Source of the DNA: an uncultured Prevotellaceae bacterium
GTDB taxonomy: Bacteria; Bacteroidota; Bacteroidia; Bacteroidales; Bacteroidaceae
DNA: 64,000 nucleotides
NCBI GenBank assembly: GCA_946186505.1
Contig: CAMHNI010000013.1
Span: 1 to 64,000 of the forward strand
Reading direction: 5' to 3'
Below the pieces are notes generated by a model. That model did not search any database. It saw only the letters and a list, made by a program, of their open reading frames with translations, and was not told the DNA's origin. How positions within the stretch are numbered: position 1 is the stretch's first letter; each line of letters opens with the position of its first letter. Below are positions 53,208-61,938 of the stretch, one piece after another. The position numbers were made by a program, and so were the translations under genes.

Positions 53208-54827
53208 TCCAGCATAATAAGCTTTATAGACACGCTCGTCCTCGGCGGCATCGGTAATGACTTCCAAAAGGACGGGACGGTCGGAAACGGCATTCAGCAA
53301 GGTATCAATGCCCTGCTGCAGTTCCGTCATACCTGTTGCTTGCAGGTAGGTGACGTCGTTCTGGCAACAGATGCCTTCGGCGGTCGTCTGATGGGCGGCG
53401 GCTACGAAGCGGTCGCGAGCAGGGCTTTGTTCCAATCCTTTCAGCATATTGAAGATGCCGCCACGTCCGTTGTTCAGCAGCAGGATACGGAGATTACCCT
53501 TCAGGTTCTGATTCCACAGTGCATTCTGGTCGTAGAAGAAACTGAGGTCGCCGATCACGCAGAACACTTTTGAAGGATAAGCAACCACAGAGAAACCGGC
53601 TGCTGTCGAAAGGCTACCCTCGATGCCGTTGACGCCACGGTTGCACCAGACATGGTGGGCGGCGTAGATATTGGCCAAGCGGATGGCCGTGCTGTTGGCA
53701 TAATGGACAACGCCCTCATGGAACACTTCCTCGAAATATCTCACGGCGGCCATCTGCGAGTAGGCTGGACGGTAGTCAGCAGCCTGACACGAAGCCTGCG
53801 TCAGGGCGGCAAGCCACTGACGGCGGTACTCTGTGCCCTGACAGCTGCGGTGACACAGTTTGTCGTCAAGCGACTGGAGCACGAACTCCGGGTCACCGAC
53901 AACGATGCCGCACAGGTTCTGGAACGTGTCCTCGACATCGCCAGACTGACTGATACGCCAAGTTTGGGCTTCACCAGCCTGGCGCAGGAAGTGGCGCAGG
54001 CGTTTGCTGACGATAGTGTCGCCAACATGGATGATGAAGTCGGGTGCCTCAATGCTACCCGCAAAAAGCACTTCATCGAAATGACTCACATGTGGAAAAG
54101 GGGAAAGCGACTCATGGAGCACGATGAAGTGGCTGAACAGGAATCCTGTACCACAGTTCTCAAAATTGTGGGGATTGGTCTGGCCGAACATAATCATCGG
54201 TCGTCGGGCATTAGCCAAGCCGTCAACCAACTGGGGAGGCAGACTGTCGTAGTCCCGAGTGGGTGATAGGCGCAATATTTTGCGGACGGCAGGCAGCTGT
54301 GGCACGTCAAAGGTGAACAGCGGCTCGGTGATGGGCACGTTGATATGGACAGGACGCGGATCGTCGGTCAGGGCATCAAGCAGCACTTCGTTCAGGAGGC
54401 GGTTGCAATACCACGGACTGGATTCGGGCAGGGAAACAGATCGGCGCACGAAACAACCGAGGGCACCGGGCTGCGGTAGCGTCTGACCGTCAAGCTGGCC
54501 TATCCACTCTGTGGGCCTATCGGCACTAATGACTATGAGCGGCTGATGCTGATACCAAGCCTCAGCCACGGCAGGAGCCAGGTTGAGCAGTGCTGTACCG
54601 CTGGTGACGCAGACAGCAACGGGCTCATGGAGGGCCTGTGCCATGCCTAAGGCATAAAAGCCAGCTGAACGCTCGTCAGTAACAGGGTGACACGCGATGT
54701 CGGGACATGCGTTGAGGTTGTGTACGATGGGGGCATTGCGTGAACCCGGACAAACCACGGCGTGACGGATGCCATAAGCAGCAAGCAAAGCCGTCAATTG
54801 GTTTACGTTTTCCTTATTGCTATACAT
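53169..54827 (-). CDS. menD: SEPHCHC synthase (menaquinone pathway)
   Basis: 552 residues from the ATG at 54827 (MYSNKENVNQLTALLAAYG); two earlier in-frame Met codons overlap the preceding gene. MenD is a thiamine-diphosphate enzyme that adds a 2-oxoglutarate-derived succinyl semialdehyde unit to isochorismate. The family start VVCPGSRNAPIVHNLN, RSAGFYALGMAQ with the activating glutamate region ERSAGF, CVTSGTALLNLAPAVAEAWYQ, and the cofactor segment NRGVNGIEGSLSTAAG...IGDLSFFYDQNALWN are present. No other men genes are in the window. It is the last gene of the long leftward series; no terminator is visible before the overlap with the deacetylase gene. Confidence 0.95.
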   Translation of the reverse strand: MYSNKENVNQLTALLAAYGIRHAVVCPGSRNAPIVHNLNACPDIACHPVTDERSAGFYALGMAQALHEPVAVCVTSGTALLNLAPAVAEAWYQHQPLIVISADRPTEWIGQLDGQTLPQPGALGCFVRRSVSLPESSPWYCNRLLNEVLLDALTDDPRPVHINVPITEPLFTFDVPQLPAVRKILRLSPTRDYDSLPPQLVDGLANARRPMIMFGQTNPHNFENCGTGFLFSHFIVLHESLSPFPHVSHFDEVLFAGSIEAPDFIIHVGDTIVSKRLRHFLRQAGEAQTWRISQSGDVEDTFQNLCGIVVGDPEFVLQSLDDKLCHRSCQGTEYRRQWLAALTQASCQAADYRPAYSQMAAVRYFEEVFHEGVVHYANSTAIRLANIYAAHHVWCNRGVNGIEGSLSTAAGFSVVAYPSKVFCVIGDLSFFYDQNALWNQNLKGNLRILLLNNGRGGIFNMLKGLEQSPARDRFVAAAHQTTAEGICCQNDVTYLQATGMTELQQGIDTLLNAVSDRPVLLEVITDAAEDERVYKAYYAGLFKDTELVSLLA

Positions 54828-54856
54828 ACCTGAGACTATAGTAGAGAGAAACATGA

Positions 54857-55768
54857 TTAGGCAGGATTCTTGCGGTCGCACAGATACATACCCACAAGGA
54901 TAAGCAGCGTACCGAACAGGAACCAGGGTGTTATCTGTTCATGGAGCAGCCACCAGGCGAAAAGAATGGTTGTGATGGGGTTGAAATACACCCAGTTGGT
55001 GGCTGTCACTGCCCCTAACTTCCGGATAACCCAGTTCCACACCAGGAAACACAGCATGGAAGCCACAACCCCGAGGAACAGCAGGTTCCACAGTACCGGC
55101 CTACTCAAGATAACTTCCATCCCAGGGAACCCCGGGACAACAACATAGTAGGGTAAGATCGTGAGCAGGCCATAGAAGAATACCTTACGGGTGATAAACA
55201 CGGTGGAGTAACGTTCCGAGGCTGGTTTCATCAGCAGGGAATAGACCGCCCAACAAAGGCAGGCACAGAAAGCCAGAAGATCGCCGACCGGTGACAGGTG
55301 GAGCACGAAATGGCCGTTGAGCACCACTACTGCCATGCCCAGACAGGCCATCAGCGAGCCTGCGAACTGAACACGTGTAAACCGTTCGCTGTCACGGTAG
55401 AAGAGGCTTACCAGCAACATGGCAAACAGCGGACATGAACAGACGATGAGCGACGTATTGGTAGCCGTGGTATAAAGCATGGCCGCGTTCTCGCTGAGGA
55501 AATAGAGCGAACCGCCAACGATGCCGAGTGCCACCATGACCAGTTCATCCTTCCATGACGAACAGAACAGGTGAAACGCGTCACGCTGAACCAGCAGTTC
55601 GAACAACAACAGCAGGACATAGGCGATAATGAACCGCAGAGTGAAAATCTGTGCGGGTGATAACCCGTTGAGCAGCAGCATCTTTGTAAAGACAAAGGTG
55701 CTGCCCCAGACGGCCACGGTGAGAAAGGCCACGAGATGGTAGCCAAAGGTACTATTCATTGATTTCAT
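54857..55768 (-). CDS. EamA-type (DMT) transporter
   Basis: 303 residues from the ATG at 55768 (MKSMNSTFGYHLVAF); another ATG at 55759 is possible. Ten hydrophobic helices in two EamA repeats: the first from LVAFLTVAVWGSTFVFTK to about 140, the second from VGDLLAFCACLCWAVYSLLMKP to ITPWFLFGTLLILVGMYL. The start overlaps the end of the permease gene by 17 nt. Drug/metabolite transporters of this type export amino acids or metabolites; the substrate is not evident. Confidence 0.87.
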   Translation of the reverse strand: MKSMNSTFGYHLVAFLTVAVWGSTFVFTKMLLLNGLSPAQIFTLRFIIAYVLLLLFELLVQRDAFHLFCSSWKDELVMVALGIVGGSLYFLSENAAMLYTTATNTSLIVCSCPLFAMLLVSLFYRDSERFTRVQFAGSLMACLGMAVVVLNGHFVLHLSPVGDLLAFCACLCWAVYSLLMKPASERYSTVFITRKVFFYGLLTILPYYVVVPGFPGMEVILSRPVLWNLLFLGVVASMLCFLVWNWVIRKLGAVTATNWVYFNPITTILFAWWLLHEQITPWFLFGTLLILVGMYLCDRKNPA

Positions 55769-56786
55769 TCCTATGACGGCTGAAGATGACGGCAGCGATG
55801 ACAGGAGCACCGACGAGGGCAGTGACACTGTTGACGGGGAGAGCCCCCTCGAAGCCGGGCATACGGGCTATGAAATTGCAGACAAGGGCAAGGGCGGCAC
55901 CACAGAGGGCCGTGGCAGGCACCAGCACACGGTGGTCACTGGTACGGAAGATGGCACGTGCCAGGTGGGGTACGGCCAGACCGATGAACATGATGGGGCC
56001 GCAGTAGGCCGTGACAATGGCCACCAGGACACCGCTACAGACGATGACCAGCAGACGGGCACGGCGGATATTAAGACCCAGATTGGCGGCATAGCGGTCG
56101 CCGAGCAGCAGCAGGTTCATTGGCTTCACCAACAGGCAGCTCAGCGGCAGCAAGATGCACATCAACACGACAAAGAGCATCATCTCGTCGCCGCTGACAC
56201 GGCTGAAAGATCCGAGTCCCCACACCACGAATGCCTTCACGTCCTCTTCGGGACTGAGGAACTTCAGCACGCCGATAATAGCATTGGCCAGATAGCCTAT
56301 CATTACACCGATAATCAGCAAGGTGACATTCCCCCTGACCTTCTGTGAAACCCATACTATCAGCATCAATACCGCCAGCGCCCCACCGATGGCAGCCACC
56401 GACATGGCGGCATCGCCCAGATAGCCGAGACGCGACAGTGCCACACCGCCGATACGCCCCGACAGCAATACAACGAAGGCCACACCAAGGGCTGAGCCGT
56501 TCGAGATGCCAAGCACCGAAGGACCAGCCAGCGGATTGCGGAAGACAGTCTGCATCTGCAGTCCGCTGACAGCCAGGCCTGCTCCAGCCATGATGGCCGT
56601 CAGCACTTGGGGCAGACGCGACTTCCAGATGATGTTCTGCCAGATTTCGGAACCGGAATCGCTGCCGGCCAGTATGCGGCAGACGTCTGCCACGGGGATG
56701 CGTACAGAGCCTATCAGTAGGTTGACAACAGTCAGAATGGCTATTGCCACTGTCAGGACAAGTATCAATGGCAGCGTCCTTCTCAT
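55752..56786 (-). CDS. btuC: FecCD-type ABC permease, probable cobalamin (corrinoid) uptake
   Basis: 344 residues with about ten helices. Family phrases: VPVADVCRILAG, WKSRLPQVLTAIMAGAGLAVSGLQMQTVFRNPLAGPSVLGISNGSALGVA, and the coupling region PIMFIGLAVPHLARAIF. It could import vitamin B12 or an iron chelate; the neighbours cbiA and the binding protein favour B12. It overlaps the binding-protein gene by 4 nt. No ATPase gene is adjacent in this window, so BtuD must be encoded elsewhere. Confidence 0.88.
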   Translation of the reverse strand: MRRTLPLILVLTVAIAILTVVNLLIGSVRIPVADVCRILAGSDSGSEIWQNIIWKSRLPQVLTAIMAGAGLAVSGLQMQTVFRNPLAGPSVLGISNGSALGVAFVVLLSGRIGGVALSRLGYLGDAAMSVAAIGGALAVLMLIVWVSQKVRGNVTLLIIGVMIGYLANAIIGVLKFLSPEEDVKAFVVWGLGSFSRVSGDEMMLFVVLMCILLPLSCLLVKPMNLLLLGDRYAANLGLNIRRARLLVIVCSGVLVAIVTAYCGPIMFIGLAVPHLARAIFRTSDHRVLVPATALCGAALALVCNFIARMPGFEGALPVNSVTALVGAPVIAAVIFSRHRNEINE

Positions 56787-57895
56787 TTCAGCAGACGATA
56801 GTAGGTTGGTTGATAATCCTGCTCCACCAGTTCGGGGTGGAAGATGGCCACGAAATCCTTCAGTAGCACGTCAGGCTGTACGGGCGAGATTTCATAGTAC
56901 TGTGTCTGCTTCATATTGCAGTAGATGACCTTACGCTCCTTGAATGCCTTGAACAGTTCGTTACGTGGCTCCGACGCCTTCAGTGCCTCATACGAGAACG
57001 CACCGGGATAGCTGTTCAGGATGCGCCAGTAGTCGGCCTCAGCCGCAATGGCATACATCCGCTCGAATTCCAGGTTCTCACCCGCAGTCTCCTCGTCGTC
57101 AATGACGTAGTCGGCCCCGGCATCATGGAAAATCTGCGCCAAGTAGTTCTTGCCACCCACGGCATGCCACGTTCCGTAGTGCATCTCACCGCTGAACACC
57201 GTAGGACGTACCGTGGCGGCTGCCGCATGTTCCTTCAATTCGTTGTAGCGGCTCTCGATACCTTCAAACACGGTGTTGGCTTCCCGTTCCTTGCCGATGA
57301 ACATACCCACGAACTTCACCCACTCGGCCTGTCCCAACGGGTCCAGTTCCTGATAGCCAAGATGTGGAACGAGCGTAATGCCCGTTTCGCGGATAGCATC
57401 ATAGCCGCCGCGCTTCGAAGGCGAAATGAAGATAACGTCAGGATTGGCGGCCAGCACCATCTCCGTATCAAAATTGCCTTCCATACCGATTTTTACGATG
57501 CGACCGTCCTTCACCCGCTGGAGGATATCCTTGTCAAAGAGGTTCTTCGTTCCCGTGATGCCGCTCACCACACCGTGAGCATCAAGCACGGTGAAGTTCG
57601 ACAACTGCAAAGCCGTCATGCAGATGGTACGACTGATGGGTACCCGCACCCGCTGATAGCCGTCAGGCACACTGGTATCATCCGATTGAACCAGTGCGAA
57701 ATGGTCGCTGCCGCCCACGTCAACCAGGCGAATACCGGCAGTGTCGCGCACCGTAAAGCCAGTGGCATACTTGATGGTTACTCCCACCAAGGAGTCGTTG
57801 TCGGCAGCCTCACCATTTCCGCGTGCTCCCCCACCCTTGGAGGAACAGGCGCAAAGGACGGCTGCGAACGTTAAGATAAAAAAAGTTTTTCTCAT
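56783..57895 (-). CDS. btuF: corrinoid/iron-chelate ABC substrate-binding lipoprotein
   Basis: 370 residues. The signal MRKTFFILTFAAVLCACSS has a lipobox (VLCAC). Residues about 40-360 are the BtuF/FhuD fold: a first lobe with GFTVRDTAGIRLVDVGG, the phrase DTEMVLAANPDVIFIS and a second lobe starting FVGMFIGKEREANTVFEGIESRY. It delivers ligand to the BtuC-like permease encoded next. The 5' end overlaps the cbiA C-terminal frame by 4 nt. Ligand is inferred from the cbiA neighbour. Confidence 0.87.
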   Translation of the reverse strand: MRKTFFILTFAAVLCACSSKGGGARGNGEAADNDSLVGVTIKYATGFTVRDTAGIRLVDVGGSDHFALVQSDDTSVPDGYQRVRVPISRTICMTALQLSNFTVLDAHGVVSGITGTKNLFDKDILQRVKDGRIVKIGMEGNFDTEMVLAANPDVIFISPSKRGGYDAIRETGITLVPHLGYQELDPLGQAEWVKFVGMFIGKEREANTVFEGIESRYNELKEHAAAATVRPTVFSGEMHYGTWHAVGGKNYLAQIFHDAGADYVIDDEETAGENLEFERMYAIAAEADYWRILNSYPGAFSYEALKASEPRNELFKAFKERKVIYCNMKQTQYYEISPVQPDVLLKDFVAIFHPELVEQDYQPTYYRLLK

Positions 57896-58458
57896 TCTAT
57901 TCCGATATGATAAAGATGTGTATAACTTGCCAGCACATTCCTGTAGCGCAGCACCGGGGTATCTACAGGCTCACCCTTGGCATTGAAGACCTGACAGACT
58001 GACGGCGGATTGTCACCCAGGAATTGGGTATAGTGGAACTCATGTCCCCGGTATTCGCGTCCGTCAAGCACAAAGCGGCGGTAACCCAACGAGAGCCGTC
58101 GGTCTGCCCGACGGGCAGTGATAGTGTAAGGCAGCACGCCACACATCGGATAGTCACCCCCGTCCGTCACAATATTCTTGCAGAGGAACATCATGCCGCC
58201 ACACTCGGCCACGATGCGGCCGTCGCTCTCGGCATAGTCCCTGACAGCCACCCGTGCTTTCTCGTTGCATACCAGGGCTTCCAGATGTTTCTCCGGGTAG
58301 CCGCCAGGCAGATAGAGCAAATCCACGCATCCCAGGTCGGGCACGTCGGTCTCAGGGTCAAAGAATGCCACGTCGCCCAGTCTGTCAATCGTTTCCTGAT
58401 ACAAAAACGAGAACGCCTCGCTATTTCTGGCAATCAGAGTTCTAAAAGCCTTTCCCAT
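57892..58458 (-). CDS. cbiA: cobyrinate a,c-diamide synthase, C-terminal glutaminase part
   Basis: 188 residues of a frame that overlaps the N-terminal part by 25 nt. Contains the class I glutamine amidotransferase domain of CbiA: LIARNSEAFSFLYQETIDRLG, LLYLPGGYPEKHLE, the catalytic cysteine 86 in VAECGGMM and His139/142 in GHEFHY. An ATG with a plausible ribosome site (AGGTGA) lies at its start, so it might be translated as a separate subunit. A one-base slip near the stop of the upstream frame would instead fuse both parts to a 400-residue enzyme like the usual CbiA. Overlaps btuF by 4 nt. Confidence 0.85.
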   Translation of the reverse strand: MGKAFRTLIARNSEAFSFLYQETIDRLGDVAFFDPETDVPDLGCVDLLYLPGGYPEKHLEALVCNEKARVAVRDYAESDGRIVAECGGMMFLCKNIVTDGGDYPMCGVLPYTITARRADRRLSLGYRRFVLDGREYRGHEFHYTQFLGDNPPSVCQVFNAKGEPVDTPVLRYRNVLASYTHLYHIGIE

Positions 58459-59099
58459 TTCACCTGATTTTCTAACAGTTCCACTAGTCGGCGGGTCTCT
58501 GTCCGCTCCGAGAAGTCCAGTCCCAGATAGCGCGAACCTTGTTCAAGGGCCGCACACTTCGGTATGCAGCCGAAGCACTCCAACCGGAGGTCGTCACACA
58601 CCTGCCGCAGCATGGCCGCATGGCGTTCAGACCCCACCTTGTTGAATATCACGCCGGCGATGCGCACGTCATGCCTGAAACGGACGAAGCCCTGCAACAG
58701 CGGTGCCATGGAGTAAGCCGCAGACCGTGCATCTACCACCAGCACCACGGGCAGACTCAGGATACTGGCTATCTCTGCCGAGGAGCCGCGGTCGCGGTCG
58801 TAGCCATCAAACAGTCCCATCATGCCTTCCACAATGCAGATGTCGGCACCGACGCCGTAACGGGCAAACAGTTCGCGGACATGTTCCCCCGTGGCCATGA
58901 ACGTATCAAGGTTGATACTCGGCCTGCCACACACCGCCTCATGAAACTTTGTATCGATATAGTCTGGCCCGCACTTAAAGGGCTGCACCCGATAGCCTTT
59001 TTCCGTCAGCAGGGCCATCAGCCCTCTGGCAATGGTTGTCTTGCCTGACCCGCTCATGGGGGCTGCTATCATCAGCGCCGGTCTCGTCTGTCTTTCCAT
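58434..59099 (-). CDS. cbiA: cobyrinate a,c-diamide synthase, N-terminal ATPase part
   Basis: 221 residues. CbiA amidates the a and c side chains of cobyrinate with glutamine and ATP. This half has the P-loop APMSGSGKTT (13-22), KCGPDYIDTKFHEAVCGRPSINLD, VEGMMGLFDGYD and IFNKVGSERHAAML. It stops at KWERLLEL, just where the linker to the glutaminase domain begins, while the next frame continues the normal domain order. Single-gene CbiA is about 430-460 residues, so this is a split or frameshifted gene. It starts 15 nt after the AGCS symporter. Confidence 0.88.
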   Translation of the reverse strand: MERQTRPALMIAAPMSGSGKTTIARGLMALLTEKGYRVQPFKCGPDYIDTKFHEAVCGRPSINLDTFMATGEHVRELFARYGVGADICIVEGMMGLFDGYDRDRGSSAEIASILSLPVVLVVDARSAAYSMAPLLQGFVRFRHDVRIAGVIFNKVGSERHAAMLRQVCDDLRLECFGCIPKCAALEQGSRYLGLDFSERTETRRLVELLENQVKWERLLEL

Positions 59100-59114
59100 T
59101 TCCTACGTAGAGAC

Positions 59115-60470
59115 TTAATTTCCCATTTCTCGGTCTAACTGTCCGCGCCAAAGGTACTTGCGCGTCTCATGGACGATGACCCCGCTGAGGAAGAGAAGCG
59201 ACAACAGGTTGGGGATAGCCATCAAAGCATTCATGCAGTCGGCAAGGTTCCAGACAAGACTCAGCCCGGTGACGCTGCCAAGGAAGACGGCGGCGATATA
59301 GGCCACACGGTAACAGATGACCCAGCGGCGGCCACGCAGGTACTCAACGGCACGCTCGCCATAGTAGCACCAGCCGAGGATGGTGGAGAACGCGAACGTC
59401 AGCAGTCCGAAAGTCAGCAAGGGCGTGCCTACAACAGGAATCTTCGAGAAGGCGGCCTTGGTGAGCGTAGCCCCGTTGGAGAAGTCAATGTCGGGATAAG
59501 CCAACACACTGCTGACGATGACCAGACCAGTCATGGCACAGATGACGACAGTGTCCCAGAACGTACCGCTACTGGAGACCAAGGCCTGACGAACGGGATT
59601 ACGCGTTTGGGCGGCAGCAGCCACAATGGGTGCCGATCCCATGCCCGACTCATTGGAGAAGAGGCCGCGGGCAATACCGTAACGGGCAGCCATCATCACA
59701 GTGGAACCCACGAAACCGCCACCGGCTGCGTCTGGCTGGAAAGCGGAGAGGACGATGAGCTTCAAAGCTGGCCACAGATAAGGAGCATTGACACAAAGGA
59801 TATAAATGCAGCCGAGGACGTAGAAGAACGCCATGAACGGCACGAGCAGTCCGCAGACGCGGGCAATGCTTTTCACGCCGCCCAAGACGACGGCACCCGT
59901 CAGCAGACAGACGACGGCTCCCGTCACGACAGGGTCGATGTTGTATGTCTCATGGGCTACGGTGGCAATGGCATTGGCCTGCACGGTGTTGCCGATGCCG
60001 AAGGAGGCCAGAGCCGTGAACACGGCAAAGAGCACAGCAAGCCATTTCCATCCGAGACCGTACTCAAGGGCGTACATCGGTCCACCAATCATTTTCCCGT
60101 GCTTTGTCTTCACGCGGTATTTGATAGCCAGCAAACCTTCGGCATACTTCGTAGAGATGCCGAAGACCCCCGTCAGCCAGCACCACAGCACGGCACCGGG
60201 ACCGCCGAGGGCTATGGCCGTGGCTACGCCGATGATGTTTCCCGTACCAATGGTGGCAGCCAGTGCGGTAGCCAAGGAGCCAAATTGTGAGACATCCCCC
60301 GTGGCCGTGGCATCACGCTTGACGGAAAGGCGGATAGCAGTGAAAATCTTACGCTGGGGGAAGCGCAAAATAATAGTAAGGTACACGTGCGTGCCCAAGA
60401 GCAGGATAATCATCGGCCATCCCCAGAGCAGGCCGCTCACCTCGGTCAGTATCTGATTGAGTCTCTCCAT
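59115..60470 (-). CDS. AGCS-family sodium:amino-acid symporter
   Basis: 451 residues with about eleven helices. Family phrases: QFGSLATALAATIGTGNIIGVATAIALGGPGAVLWCWLTG, TKHGKMIGGPMYALEYGLG, RGLFSNESGMGSAPIVAAAA and the final GWCYYGERAVEYL. It imports alanine or glycine with sodium. It is cotranscribed with the preceding DUF4230 genes (17-nt gap) and followed by cbiA after 15 nt. Confidence 0.94.
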   Translation of the reverse strand: MERLNQILTEVSGLLWGWPMIILLLGTHVYLTIILRFPQRKIFTAIRLSVKRDATATGDVSQFGSLATALAATIGTGNIIGVATAIALGGPGAVLWCWLTGVFGISTKYAEGLLAIKYRVKTKHGKMIGGPMYALEYGLGWKWLAVLFAVFTALASFGIGNTVQANAIATVAHETYNIDPVVTGAVVCLLTGAVVLGGVKSIARVCGLLVPFMAFFYVLGCIYILCVNAPYLWPALKLIVLSAFQPDAAGGGFVGSTVMMAARYGIARGLFSNESGMGSAPIVAAAAQTRNPVRQALVSSSGTFWDTVVICAMTGLVIVSSVLAYPDIDFSNGATLTKAAFSKIPVVGTPLLTFGLLTFAFSTILGWCYYGERAVEYLRGRRWVICYRVAYIAAVFLGSVTGLSLVWNLADCMNALMAIPNLLSLLFLSGVIVHETRKYLWRGQLDREMGN

Positions 60471-60487
60471 TTCTCACTTCTTACCTC

Positions 60488-61081
60488 TTACTTCTCAAAT
60501 GTGACGGTGATGTTATTATAACCCATAGCCTTCATCATGCGGCGAAACTGGACATCGGCATTGTCCTCAGCACTCTGCAGATTCTGCGGTGTCAGGGCAT
60601 GCGCCAGCATCCGGCGGCGAGCCTTGCGATAGAGTGCCTCGCGGTCGCGGGCTGTCCACTTGCCCGATTCATAGAAAGCCTTGGTACGGGCCTCGTCAAT
60701 GAAATCCTTGTCGAGCAGCCCCACTTTGGGCAGAGTAACGACAACGGTGTCGCCCTGGGTCTTGATCCAACCCTTCTTCGTTTTGCGCAGATCTACGCCG
60801 AGGCGCAGTGTACCATAGTAGATACGTACCAGATGGTCGTCCGTGAACAGCCCCTTACGCACGGTATCCACCAGCTCCTCGTCACTGATACTGAGGAACT
60901 CCCACTCGCCGACATCCCTGATGCTCTGTATCTGCTCAGGTGTCACGCCGATGCTGTCGTTCACCTCAAGTCCGACATGGTTGTCCTTCTCAGTAAACAA
61001 CAGCCACCACAGGACGATAATAATGACCACAAGGACGAGGGCCTTAACGATCAGCTGTAAGTTCAGTCGCTTATTTTCCAT
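60488..61081 (-). CDS. DUF4230 protein with N-terminal membrane anchor
   Basis: 197 residues. One N-terminal helix (LIVKALVLVVIIIVLWWLLF), then the DUF4230 domain (about 45-197; GEWEFLSISDEELVDTVRKG, RIYYGTLRLGVDLRKTKKGW, DTVVVTLPKVGLLDKDFIDEARTKAFYESG). It overlaps the other DUF4230 gene by 11 nt. The pair likely forms an envelope complex; the biochemical role is unknown. Confidence 0.83.
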   Translation of the reverse strand: MENKRLNLQLIVKALVLVVIIIVLWWLLFTEKDNHVGLEVNDSIGVTPEQIQSIRDVGEWEFLSISDEELVDTVRKGLFTDDHLVRIYYGTLRLGVDLRKTKKGWIKTQGDTVVVTLPKVGLLDKDFIDEARTKAFYESGKWTARDREALYRKARRRMLAHALTPQNLQSAEDNADVQFRRMMKAMGYNNITVTFEK

Positions 61082-61760
61082 TGCCTACTATTTCCAGGAA
61101 TTTACTTACATCGAAAGGCTTGAACTCCTTTCGGTACGCCACGGTGATATCCTCCTCGCGATAACCCATCTGCTGGACCATCGGCACCAGCACGCGGGCG
61201 GCGCTCTCACGGGCCATATCGACGATACCCAAGCGGGGTATGCTCTGGATGATGGCCTCGCGCCCCTGCCGCTCATAACGGGTCATCTCCTCGTCAGTGA
61301 ACCCGGAGCGCACAAATCCGACAAACGAGCGGATCTCCTGCTGGTTCACCTTCGACGAGGTCAGCTCCACCTTCGGGTCAGGCAGCAAGATAGTGATTTT
61401 CTGGCCGTGGCGCTCAATGTTCTTCTCCGAGAAGTTGCTGAAGTCGATGTATGCCTTGAGCGTGGCGTCAATGGGAATAGCCACCTTACGGTCACCGACA
61501 GGCAGTTTTATGTCAATGCTTTGCTTCAACAGTGCGCCCTGCAACTTGACAACATCCTCATGGGTCACAATCTTATGAACCTTATACTCCGTGGTATAAA
61601 GGCGCGAACACTTCTGTATCTGCATGATGAGCATCGGCACCGTGTCAACGGACTGGTAGGCAGTCTCCGACGGCTGACGATCACCACGGCCAGAACAGGA
61701 ACTGCCCGAAAGTACCGCCACAACAGCCAGAAACCGCATAACTATCTTTGCTTTACACAT
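61071..61760 (-). CDS. DUF4230 lipoprotein
   Basis: 229 residues. The N-terminus MCKAKIVMRFLAVVAVLSGSSCS has a lipobox (SGSSC). The DUF4230 domain extends about 50-220 (IQKCSRLYTTEYKVHKIVTH, IDATLKAYIDFSNFSEKNIER, ITILLPDPKVELTSSKVN). It is paralogous to the downstream DUF4230 gene, and the two overlap. It is the first gene of the leftward series and has its own -7 box at 61791-61798. Function unknown. Confidence 0.83.
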   Translation of the reverse strand: MCKAKIVMRFLAVVAVLSGSSCSGRGDRQPSETAYQSVDTVPMLIMQIQKCSRLYTTEYKVHKIVTHEDVVKLQGALLKQSIDIKLPVGDRKVAIPIDATLKAYIDFSNFSEKNIERHGQKITILLPDPKVELTSSKVNQQEIRSFVGFVRSGFTDEEMTRYERQGREAIIQSIPRLGIVDMARESAARVLVPMVQQMGYREEDITVAYRKEFKPFDVSKFLEIVGNGK

Positions 61761-61790
61761 TTTCGGCGTTTATGAATCTTAAAGACGCGC

Positions 61791-61798
61791 CAAAGTTA
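61791..61798 (-). promoter_or_regulatory. -7 box of the DUF4230-to-menD series
   Basis: Minus-strand TAACTTTG, 30 nt before the ATG. It is the only promoter recognised for 53169-61760. Confidence 0.6.
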
Positions 61799-61938
61799 CT
61801 AAAAAAAGGTGATTTTGGCGTATAAAAGAGAATTTTTTTTCGATGGATTAAACTTTTTTCTTCTTTTCGCGTCATATTGATAGTTGCAACTAACACAAAA
61901 AAATAATCAGAAAGTAAAACCATCAAAATTATAATAAA

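Noticed and set aside
58430..58465. Programmed -1 frameshift site in cbiA
   Set aside because: I looked for an X-XXY-YYZ heptamer in the proper phase and found none (TGGGAAAGG and GGCTTTTAG are out of phase), so recoding is not supported by the sequence.
59169..60290. 373-codon open frame on the plus strand
   Set aside because: Antisense to the AGCS symporter; hydrophilic, repetitive composition without domain features.
61761..61938. Cobalamin riboswitch in front of the corrinoid gene series
   Set aside because: The leader is only about 30 nt from the -7 box to the first ATG and shows no B12-box-like sequence.
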